A DNA stretch of 64,000 nt from Glebionis coronaria. Taxonomy: Eukaryota > Streptophyta > Magnoliopsida > Asterales > Asteraceae. Positions 56,854 through 64,000 of the stretch are shown here, one piece after another (position 1 is the first letter of the stretch; every line of letters starts with the position of its first letter). The position numbers and the translations under genes were made by a program. Location of the stretch: contig CM046882.1 in the NCBI GenBank assembly GCA_025667525.1, forward strand, positions 217,294,592 to 217,358,591, in the 5' to 3' direction. The notes under the pieces were generated by a model. It made no database searches, was not told the DNA's origin, and was given only the letters and a program-made list of their open reading frames with translations.

Positions 56854-58467
56854 ATGGAGAGAGAAAGTGCTGATAAGGGAAGTGACAAGGGGAGTGCAAC
56901 CAAAGATATTGCTCAAACATTGCTCACTATGGGCAATCAAGAAGAAGCCCCTGCTTCAAAAGTTTCCCCTGCCATTGCTGATCCCACTGCTGTAAGTTTA
57001 TCCCCTGCTAAGAACATTACTCAAACATTTGTTAGGAAGAACAGAAAGCAACCAGCTCAGAAGGGGATAACAATCAAAGAACCTGCATCTAAAGCAAAAC
57101 CAGCACCAGCAGTGGATCCAAAAGACAAAGGAAAAGGAATCATGGTGCAACAGCCCAAGAGAAAATACAAGCATCTGACTCCTGAGCAGCAGAAGGTCCA
57201 AGAAGCTCATGATGCACAAATAGCTCTCAGGCTACAACAAGAGGAAATGGATATGCAGGATCAAAGGATGGAGAAGATGAGGCCCAAAGATATGCTAAAA
57301 CAGGTTGAGATTATGCATAGGGAATTAGATGACAGGGTACCTCATGTTGGAGAGTTTCTTGATCAATGGGAGAAGGAGTTGAAAAATGCTCCTTTGGAAG
57401 ACAGGTATGAGTTGACTTGCCTTGTTTACAAATATCAAACTGAATATCTGGAAAGAAGGGCAATGCAAATTCAGAGTGAGAAGTATAGAACGTCAGAGAA
57501 AGGGCAACTTGATCACTACAAAGTTCTGCTTAAAAGGCATAGAAAGTGGAAGGATGGTGACTTCAGAGATATGAGCTTTGAAGTCATAAAGAGAGCAGTC
57601 AGACCAGTTCTAAAGTTGTATGATGTGGAGGATTGGATGACCATCAACACTCCTGAGGAAGCTGAGTATCTTAGGAGACAAAGTGAAGTGCTACAGAAAG
57701 CTAGAGCAACAAAGAAAAGAAAAGCTGGAGAGACTACACAAGCAGGTGCATCATCCCAAGCAGGGGAATCACACCAAGCAGGTGAAAGTTTTCCAGAAGT
57801 ACTTGAGAAGTCGGTACTTAATGCACAAAGAGCAGCAAAGAGACTCAAGAGAATGGAGCAAGTGGGCATAATCACTAAAGAGTCTCAAGGGCCATCAAAT
57901 GATGAAATTGATAAACAGCTGATTTTGCAGGAAAATGATGAAATCTCACCTAGTGAACCTGGAAAGAAGTTTGCTATTATAGAGTATGCTGTTTATGAAC
58001 ACAAAGGGAGAACTTGGTGGAAGCTTACAAGGGCTGACAATACAGCACAGACATTTCTAAGTCTAGATGTCATGTTTCAAATTTTGGATAGTGAAGACTT
58101 AGAAGATCTGTGGAAAATATTGAAGAAAACGTTTGCTGCAAAACCTCCTACCATGGATGGTGTGGAGAAGGATTGGGTAATCTGGGAGTGCATGCATAGA
58201 ATGTATGAACATGAATTATTTGATCCTCTATTTGATGCAGTGAATAAAAGAGACTTGGTGTATTGGAAGCTATTTACAAATTCTGGGGTCTATGAGGTAG
58301 TAATGGAAGGTGTGAGTGTTTATCTACTCAATCATAGGTATTATCCCTTCTCTCAGGAAACCTTGAAGAAGTTAGCACAGGCTAAGTTAATTGTTGATGC
58401 CAAAAAGCCTGTTGCTTATGATCTGGTAAGAATGGTTCATAGTCAGATTTGGCCAGAGAGTTTGTAA
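56854..58467 (+). CDS. Copia B 3' ORF (537 aa, open), function unknown
   Basis: ATG at 56854, eight bases after the gag stop and in another frame; uninterrupted to TAA at 58465. N-terminal 90 residues are low complexity with SPA repeats from CCCCTGCT copies (56946-57010). KDKGKGIMVQQP leads to a charged helical stretch (about 105-160, coiled-coil-like). A mostly helical middle follows, then a QAG repeat region (about 293-312) from inverted copies of the motif (57740-57780) beside a basic KKRKAGE segment that could be a nuclear signal. The C-terminal domain (about 365-530: WWKLTRADNTAQTF, DLEDLWKILKKTF, YWKLFTNSGVYEVV, YDLVRMVHSQIW) is shared with the A1 3' ORF. No membrane segments, so not an obvious envelope. 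The N-terminal domain of the A1 ORF is missing. Confidence 0.85.
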   Translation: MERESADKGSDKGSATKDIAQTLLTMGNQEEAPASKVSPAIADPTAVSLSPAKNITQTFVRKNRKQPAQKGITIKEPASKAKPAPAVDPKDKGKGIMVQQPKRKYKHLTPEQQKVQEAHDAQIALRLQQEEMDMQDQRMEKMRPKDMLKQVEIMHRELDDRVPHVGEFLDQWEKELKNAPLEDRYELTCLVYKYQTEYLERRAMQIQSEKYRTSEKGQLDHYKVLLKRHRKWKDGDFRDMSFEVIKRAVRPVLKLYDVEDWMTINTPEEAEYLRRQSEVLQKARATKKRKAGETTQAGASSQAGESHQAGESFPEVLEKSVLNAQRAAKRLKRMEQVGIITKESQGPSNDEIDKQLILQENDEISPSEPGKKFAIIEYAVYEHKGRTWWKLTRADNTAQTFLSLDVMFQILDSEDLEDLWKILKKTFAAKPPTMDGVEKDWVIWECMHRMYEHELFDPLFDAVNKRDLVYWKLFTNSGVYEVVMEGVSVYLLNHRYYPFSQETLKKLAQAKLIVDAKKPVAYDLVRMVHSQIWPESL

Positions 58468-58520
58468 GCATCCTCATCAACTAGCATTTATTCAGAAACT
58501 TGTCTTTTAGAGGAAAGCAC

Positions 58521-58536
58521 AAGTTTAGGGGAGGAT
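58521..58536 (+). other. Polypurine tract of copia B
   Basis: AAGTTTAGGGGAGGAT directly before the 3' LTR, identical to that of A1. Confidence 0.88.
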
Positions 58537-59061
58537 TGTTGGGAATAAATCTATGCTTACTTGTTTCCCCTGCTAGTTGATTATTCATTCCCCTGCTAGA
58601 GTAAGTTCCCCCTGCTAAATAACAAAGGCAGGGGGATCTGTTCCCCTGCTGGAGTCAAAGGCCCTGCCGTCAAGATAAACATGGAATAGATTTTTACGCG
58701 TTTCAGTTATTATTCCTTAATACTTTCCATAGTTTGTTAGTAGTGATCTTGTACGTGGGTCCTTGTATCTATAAAAGGACTCACTAGGTTAGCATGCAAA
58801 GTGTGTCTTTCTCATTTCGTTTTTCATTATTATTACTTTAAGGTTTTGTAAACCCTAATACCACTTTGGGTATTCGTATATCTTTGATATATTAAAGTTC
58901 AACGTTTGAATCTCATTTGTTCTTGTGCTAAACATTACATTCCGCATCTTGTTTAGTTACTTTGCTTTGCAAAGTTTCTCTAGTGTTAGATTGAATTCTT
59001 TCTCTCTATCACAACCCTTAAACAAGCTATTAAGGTTTAAGATCTGACTCTGGGATCAACA
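58537..59061 (+). repeat. 3' LTR of copia B (525 bp)
   Basis: Same length as the 5' LTR and, by eye, one substitution (GACTCTGGG versus GACTTTGGG). Carries the same motif array and a TATA box at 58770. Confidence 0.95.
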
Positions 59062-59066
59062 ATTTT
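59062..59066 (+). repeat. Target-site duplication, right (copia B)
   Basis: ATTTT, identical to 53885-53889. Confidence 0.88.
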
Positions 59067-59280
59067 CAGCTTTAAGATTACTGATATTTTAGTTTATTTT
59101 GTCTAGTTAAGTAGTGATCTGTTATTTTAGTTTACATTAGCTTATTCTTATTAATCTGCTTATCTGCTTATTTCCTGATTGTACTTATTTGGTTTGTTTC
59201 TGCTAGCTTATTAACTTTTGTATCTGTTAGCTTATTCGTCTGTTTTGTATTCAAAATTCTAAAAAATTATTAGCAAAAAA

Positions 59281-59352
59281 CGTCCATAGTAGGACTCGAA
59301 CCTACGACCTTTAGCTCAGCAGTCCTATGTCTTTCCATCTAGTCTAGGCTTT
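59281..59352 (-). other. tRNA-derived sequence inside gypsy C LTR
   Basis: On the minus strand a perfect T-arm (5-bp stem GTAGG/CCTAC around loop TTCGAGT, 59289-59305) forms a B-box GGTTCGAGTCC. It is preceded about 32 nt upstream by an A-box-like TAGACTAGATGG. The acceptor stem does not pair, so it is not a functional tRNA. It is either a tRNA relic or an internal pol III-like promoter captured by the LTR. Confidence 0.45.
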
Positions 59353-59934
59353 CATTTGTGTTGAATTCTAGTTTAAGTAATTAATATAGGATAATTAATA
59401 GCTGCAGATTTATTTGTTATTTAAATACAAGTTTTATTTAGTTAAATTTAATTATAATTTTTAAATTTTTAGATTAAAATTTACTTTATTAAATTACGTT
59501 TTAAAGTTTAAAAAAACAAATAAAAAGAAAAAAAAATATTTTTATTACTTTTAGAATTTTAAAATTGTTTTTACAAATTAGTTTCTCTTTATTAATATAG
59601 GTTTCATATAGAACACTAGTCTTAAATTTTATTTAAATTTTTAAGTTAGTTTAATTAAGTTTTGTTTGGTTTCAAAATAGTTTTTATTTACATTAGTTTA
59701 AATTAGATTTTTTAATAGTTTCACTTAAAATTTGAAAAAGTAGTTTATTTAAATATTTCCTTTTTTAAATTAGATTAAATAGTTTTTATATTAATTAGTT
59801 TTTAGTTTAAAATACCAAAAAGAGTTTTTATACACCAAGAACAATTAGTCTTACGTTTGATTGGAAATCAATTCGAGTGAGTCGAGGAACGAAAAATAGA
59901 TATTAAAAGAATTTCAAAAATTCCTATATTAAAT

Positions 59935-59949
59935 TGGCGCCGCTGCCGC
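59935..59949 (+). other. Primer-binding site, tRNA-Asp (gypsy C)
   Basis: TGGCGCCGCTGCCGC, three bases after the LTR end TATTA. Confidence 0.9.
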
Positions 59950-60677
59950 TTCGCTCGTACGATTGACGATTTTCGTGAGACGTTTGGATTTTAGGATCCG
60001 TTCATTTTGAACGTTAATTTTCTTGCTAAAAAATCAAAAACATAAAAAAAATCAAAAACTTCAAAATAAAAAAAAATTAAAAATCACAAAAGCAAACTCT
60101 TTTCTAAGATTTGCACACAAAAAAAATTAAAAAAAATACAAAAGTAATACTTTTCCTAAAGTATTATACCAAAAATATTACTTATTCTTGTTATTTTTCT
60201 TATTTCGATTTCTTTTATTTTTATTGTGAATATATACTTTTCTAAAAAATACAAATATATTTTTCATTTACTTTATTATATTACGTAGCACAAATAATTT
60301 ACCTACTTTTCTAATAAGACCTTAGTTGGGATTTCATCACCTAACTATTGTATTCGAATCCACAACAAGGAAAAAGGGCAAAATAAATAAACTAGTAAGA
60401 CGTTTGAACTCGATTTATACAAACTATAAGGTGGGTATAAGGCGACGCGCTATAAAAGGCCGTCTAAGGAAAAAGGTTTTTAAGTGCTTTGTGCCACCTC
60501 GTTTCCCCGCTTGCTTGTGCGTATATTGAGAGGGACAACCGATTATTGGTTTTCCAACTCAAGTAGTAATTAAGTATATATTTTGGTAGCTTTTTAATAT
60601 TGCACCTCGAGAGGGATAATCCCTTTCCTCTCAAAGTCGACCGAGGTCTCCTACCTCATTCCTAAATTTTTAATTGT
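59950..60677 (+). other. Gypsy C untranslated leader
   Basis: A-rich and non-coding; shares GGATCCGTTC and GAACGTTAAT-type words with the G2 and B leaders. No other element seen. Confidence 0.6.
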
Positions 60678-61655
60678 ATGCGCACTCGCGCGCGTACATA
60701 CATACTGATTGGTGTACCAAACACTTCTAATTCTTCCAAAAAAAAGAAGAAGAAGAAAAACAAAAAAACCGTCATTCAAGCCGATCCTGAGAATCGTGCT
60801 TTCAACAATACAATGGCAACGGATAACCGACCTATGATCGAGATTTTGCAATCACACGTTGAGGGAAACGATGACGCTATCGTTGTCCCCGCAATTGGAG
60901 CAAATAATTTTGAAATCAAAACGGGTTTATTCAAATGGTTTCCGCTACACCATTTTTGGGCCGTTCCCAAGATGACCCCCATGATCATATCAAGAGATTT
61001 ATCCATTTGACAAATACAGTGAAATACAATGGGGATCCACAAGAGGCTATTCGTTTACAACTCTTTCCTTTTTCCCTCGAGGGACAAGCCCGGATTTGGC
61101 TTGATAAGGAACCACCCCAAAGTATCACTTCATGGATTGATTTAGAGACCAATTTCATTAACTACTTTTTCCCACCATCACGGACCACTTCTTTAAGGAA
61201 TGACATCATTACCTTTGAACAAAAATATGGGGAAACGTTTAGTGAGTCTTGGGATCGATTTAAAGAGCTTTTAAGAAAATGTCCACAACATGGTTTCACT
61301 AAGGTGCATCAAATTAATACGTTTTACAATGATTTAACTCTAAATGACCAAGACTCACTTAATAGTGCCGCGGGGGGCAATATTCTTGTGAAATCCATGA
61401 ACGAGGCTTGGGCCATAATTGAAAATAAGGCAAAAGTACAAACCAAGAGTGTTAGGGCTACTATGGAAAGTGCTAGTTCTAGTGAGAACGACAAGAGAAT
61501 CGATAAACTTACTTCGCTTGTTGAATCAATTGCTCTACAAACCAAAGCCATAAATGGTCAAGTAAATGCCTTAAAAGAGACTTGTGAAACGTGTGAGACT
61601 TGTGGTGGACCACATTCATATTTTAATTGTGACAAGGTTTACAATCAACAACAAC

Positions 61656-61664
61656 AAGTTTATG
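61656..61664 (+). repeat. Target-site duplication, left (SINE)
   Basis: AAGTTTATG, repeated at 61775-61783. Confidence 0.8.
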
Positions 61665-61774
61665 AAAAGTGAGGGCTATACCTGGTTTGAGTCTGTGTGG
61701 CGGTGGGCTCAAACCCCGTGGATTAGTCGGCCAATGAGTCGGAAATCACGGTTACCAAAAAAAAAAAGAAAAAT
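61665..61774 (+). mobile_element. Short SINE insertion in gypsy C gag (about 110 bp)
   Basis: Foreign, GC-rich insert with a degenerate B-box (GGTTTGAGTCT), a short inverted repeat TTTGAGTC/GGCTCAAA, and a 3' A-run (CCAAAAAAAAAAAGAAAAAT), flanked by the 9-bp duplication AAGTTTATG. Gag-coding sequence resumes after it. No A-box, so it is 5'-truncated or a very short SINE. It explains the gag break. Confidence 0.75.
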
Positions 61775-61783
61775 AAGTTTATG
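61775..61783 (+). repeat. Target-site duplication, right (SINE)
   Basis: AAGTTTATG, identical to 61656-61664. Confidence 0.8.
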
Positions 61784-62267
61784 CTTATAACACCAATGCT
61801 AATGAGAAGGTTCACTTTAAACCAAATGTTGATGTTAACCATTTGTCTTATAAGAGTACTAAGTATTTGGCTCCCCGGGTTTTGTAGCTCCACAAAGACC
61901 ACCCCCACCCGCCCAAAATACCCAATACCAAAATAGGAACCAAGGTCCTCAAATGGGTAATTTTCAAGGGAATGCAAATCAAGGGAATTTTAATGGTCAA
62001 AATCAAGGGTTTCAAAATAATAACCAAGGTTTTCATAATAACAACGGTTTTCAACCTCAATATCAAAACCAAGGTTTTCCTAATCAAGGGTTTAACAATC
62101 AAGAGTTTAATCAAATGAACATGCACAATCCTCAAATGGACTTGGTTTTACAAATATTGACCGAACATGAGAAAATTATGAAAAAAATGCAAGAGTTCAC
62201 CGATATGAAGTTCGTGCAAATGTTGCAAGCCCTTAGACCCCAAGGAGCCATACCTTCTAATACCTAG

Positions 62268-63919
62268 ATTAACCCTCGTGCTAATGTGAGTGCTATCACT
62301 ACTCGAAGTGGAGCCACTTTAGTGGGACCTTCTATCTCTTCGCCCATAAAGGAGAGACAAGGCCCGGAGGTCATAATGAGTAATCCTACTACCCCTTCGG
62401 TGATTCCTCCCACTACCACTCCTAGTACTAGTTCTCCATTGCCCAAAGATCCTATCCTTAAGTTTGTTCAAGAAGCGAGTCCTTCTCCTTCTCAATCTTC
62501 ACCATCTAAACCCAGTATCCCTTATCCCTCTAGATTGGACAAGGCTAAAGTGCTCACCAAAGATGACGTTCATGTTTCCAACTTTTTGAAAATGATTTCC
62601 AACGTCAGTGTTAACATTAGCCTTATTGAAGCATTTGCTCAAATGCCTAAATTTATGAAAATGTTCAAAGAATTGCTTAATAAGAAAGAAAAAATGGTTG
62701 AGCTCGTGAATACTCGTTTAAATGAGAATTGTTTCGCGATTCTTCTCAAAGAGCTTCCCGAAAAGCTAGGAGATCCAGGATGATTCGTGTTACCTTTCTC
62801 GTTCCCCAAATTGATGATTGTATGGCTTTAGCGGATCTCGGCGCTAGCATCAATCTTATGCCACTCTCGGTATGGAAACGATTATCATTACCCGACCTTG
62901 TACCGACTCGCATGACTCTCGAGTTAGCTAATAGAACTCTCGCATACCCCATTGGTATTGCCGAAGATGTTTTTGTTCGAGTTGGTACATTCACTTTTCC
63001 CGTAGACTTTGTTGTAGTCGACTATGAGATGGATCCTCGTATTCCGTTAATACTTGGTAGACCGTTATTAAGAACCGGAAAACCTTTAGTTGATGTAGCC
63101 GAAGAGGAATTAATTCTTAGGGTTGAGAATGATCAACAAGTGTTTAAAATGGGGAAAATGGTAAATAAATCAAACGGAAAAGAATCGGTCAATATGATTG
63201 ATGTGCTTAATTTTGATAATGAAGAAAGTTTTATCAATCCTTTTGAAACTAAAAAGTTTAACCTTAATGATTTTGTGGTTCATTCAAACCCACTTTTTGA
63301 AATTTCAAATGATAATCCACTTTTTAAAGAAAATGAAGAAGCTAAATTTAGTGACGACACTTCTTTAAGTGATCTCATTTCTTTGGGTTTTGATGAGACA
63401 CCTAGTGAGCCTAATGATCCTATTATCTCTATAAGTGATCCTCCCATTCTTGAGTCTCCCTTTGACTCTTATATTCCAAAATTGGGGATTACGACTTTTG
63501 AAAAAGATCCTCCACCTTTAGAGGTTGCCCCTACTTTAGAGGACATTCCATTTGAGGAGGATTTAGATATCTTTCTAAATTCCTATTTTCCTCACGAGGA
63601 TGAGTTTTCCTATGACTCCGATGATACTTATGTTTTCACTTCAAGTTTGGAAGAGGACGACTCCCCCACTTTGAATCAAAATGAAATTTTGAGCTTTAAT
63701 GACCATACCTCTTGCTATTTTCCCGTTAAGGAATCAGTGTTTGATCCCGGAATAGAGACTTTAGTGCTTTCATTGCCTTATCACCATAACACCTTTCCTC
63801 GTAAGAGACTTTTGACCAAGGGTACCCCACTTTACTTTGCCTTGTGTGATTTTACCACCTCGGGGTTTATTTCCTTTCATGATGGAAATTATGTGTTTGA
63901 CCCAGGTGGATTTTCATGA
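62268..63919 (+). pseudogene. Gypsy C protease region and long acidic linker (broken)
   Basis: VSAITTRSGATLVG, a Ser/Thr/Pro stretch, KDDVHVSNFLKMISNVSVNIS, and NENCFAILLKELPEKLGDPG, then TGA at 62781-62783 and a frame change before 62820. Protease: MALADLGASINLMPLSVWKRL (active-site Asp near 62840), MTLELANRTLAYPIGIAEDVF, FVVVDYEMDPRIPLILGRPLL. After it comes an acidic linker of about 230 residues (SDLISLGFDETPSEPNDP, PLEVAPTLEDIPFEEDLDIF, YDSDDTYVF), ending at TGA 63917-63919. The linker differs in sequence from the shorter one in G2 and has not reached RT by the window edge. Confidence 0.85.
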
Positions 63920-64000
63920 GGTATTCCTTATATGACTTTGTTTCACCCCTTTATCATGGAGAGATTTTCCTCCCTTGGAAATCTCGGTTTTTCCATGATT
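63920..64000 (+). other. Gypsy C internal sequence, cut by the window edge
   Basis: Continues the linker frame past the TGA (GIPYMTLFHPFIMERF-like) to the end of the window. RT is expected further right. Confidence 0.5.

Larger units (their letters stand above)
53890..59061 (+). mobile_element. Copia B: young, pol-less Sirevirus-like element (5.17 kb)
   Basis: Two 525-bp LTRs, target duplication ATTTT, tRNA-iMet primer site (54417-54428), gag with two zinc knuckles, then directly the 3' ORF, polypurine tract and 3' LTR. Protease, integrase, RT and RNase H are absent: gag ends at 56846 and the 3' ORF opens at 56854. The only LTR difference I see is a T/C at 54402 versus 59050. So the element moved recently using enzymes supplied in trans, probably by a relative such as family A, with which it shares LTR termini, primer site and polypurine tract. 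Motif CCCCTGCTA fills U3 and recurs in gag and the 3' ORF. Confidence 0.94.
52094..59931 (+). repeat. 5' LTR of gypsy C (about 2.66 kb net), interrupted by copia B
   Basis: Left part 52094-53889, right part 59067-59931. The start aligns with the G2 LTR (CGTAAAAGTCGGAATTACGCG, then AAAACACCGGATTTCACGG near 52240). Other contents are TATAAAAC (52674), a polyadenylation-like AATAAA near 53272, TCTGCTTA words at 53660-53860 and 59150-59230, and a tRNA-like stretch at 59281. The last 100 bp match G2 and B around the primer site. Confidence 0.85.
60678..62267 (+). pseudogene. Gypsy C gag (frameshift, SINE insertion, nonsense)
   Basis: ATG at 60678 (MRTRARTYILIGVP) with a Lys-rich run, then a frame change near 60920-60935. 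The capsid follows: MVSATPFLGRSQDDPHDHIKRF, IRLQLFPFSLEGQARIWLD, NYFFPPSRTTSLRNDI, LRKCPQHGFTKVHQINTFYNDL and LNSAAGGNIL. The knuckle CETCGGPHSYFNC lies near 61596. The frame is broken at 61665 by a SINE. After it an Asn/Gln/Gly linker (61860-62110) and a helix (61953 frame) end at TAG 62265-62267, where the homologues read through. Closest relative in the window is gypsy B gag. Confidence 0.88.
52094..64000 (+). mobile_element. Gypsy C: Athila-like element, 5' part, runs off the right edge
   Basis: 5' LTR (52094-59931, including the 5.2-kb copia B insertion), tRNA-Asp primer site, leader, gag with a SINE insertion, protease and acidic linker. RT, integrase and the 3' LTR are outside. The LTR starts TAATAAGTGTGTAAACACTT and ends CCTATATTA, the same unusual termini as G2. 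The preceding AGCAC (52089-52093) would be the left target duplication. Frame changes and C-to-T type nonsense codons show it is not functional. Confidence 0.9.

Noticed and set aside
59281..59352. A functional tRNA gene
   Set aside because: T-arm is perfect but the acceptor stem does not pair and the anticodon arm is irregular.
60326..60529. 67-codon basic frame in the gypsy C leader
   Set aside because: Leader position, no similarity to gag, and absent from the corresponding leaders of G2 and B.

Overview
This is repeat-dense nuclear DNA from a flowering plant. Almost everything recognisable is LTR retrotransposon: Ty1/copia elements primed by initiator-methionine tRNA (binding site TGGTATCAGAGC) and Ty3/gypsy Athila-like elements primed by tRNA-Asp (TGGCGCCGYTGCCGG). 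A Tat-lineage gypsy fragment, a hAT-like MITE and a truncated SINE are also present. The copia proteins, including a plant-specific ORF downstream of pol, recall families abundant in Asteraceae; that placement is memory, not a search. No complete host gene is visible. One short exon-like piece and one promoter-like leader are the only candidates for host genic sequence.

Layout. 1-4816 (-): copia A2, with 5' LTR, very long gag, and protease-integrase running off the left edge. It is inserted into the reverse transcriptase of a same-family copia A1 (4817-11022, +), which keeps RT-RNase H, a broken 3' ORF and its 3' LTR. 11023-12669: unresolved AT-rich DNA. 12670-33121 (-): Athila-like gypsy B, decayed, split by a complete Athila-like element G2 (13645-24946, +; 5-bp target duplication CATTG). 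33125-35580 (+): Tat gypsy fragment. 35581-39737: AT-rich DNA with a hAT-like MITE and a possible promoter/leader. 39743-48816: large non-coding LTR element (LARD) with 2.1-kb LTRs and duplication GAAGT. 49617-51392 (+): decayed copia fragment D. 51726-52020: a short-motif array. 52094-64000 (+): Athila-like gypsy C, running off the right edge. Its 5' LTR is interrupted by copia B (53890-59061, duplication ATTTT), and its gag by a SINE.

The most interesting pattern cuts across elements. Several elements carry their own short motif, repeated many times and different in each: GCGYTGACA in copia A, CCCCTGCTA in copia B, ATTCCGATTG in the G2 LTRs, a palindromic CCGCGGTTCCTTAT module in the LARD, and GATCGCA at 51.7 kb. 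In copia A and B the array sits at the same place in U3, about 30 bp inside the LTR and upstream of the TATA box. The motif also recurs, in both orientations, in variable parts of gag and the 3' ORF, and I did not find it in the A catalytic domains. Copia B has lost pol but keeps an open 3' ORF, and its two 525-bp LTRs are almost identical. This suggests a family-specific DNA address system, perhaps read by an element-encoded protein in the manner of VANC anti-silencing factors. That interpretation is inference.

The coding lesions (in-frame TAG, TAA or TGA, and frameshifts) show that A1, B, C, D and Tat are relics. G2 is close to full length with three visible lesions. The visible part of A2 has no lesion other than its gag/pol frame change. 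Copia B is young but has no pol.
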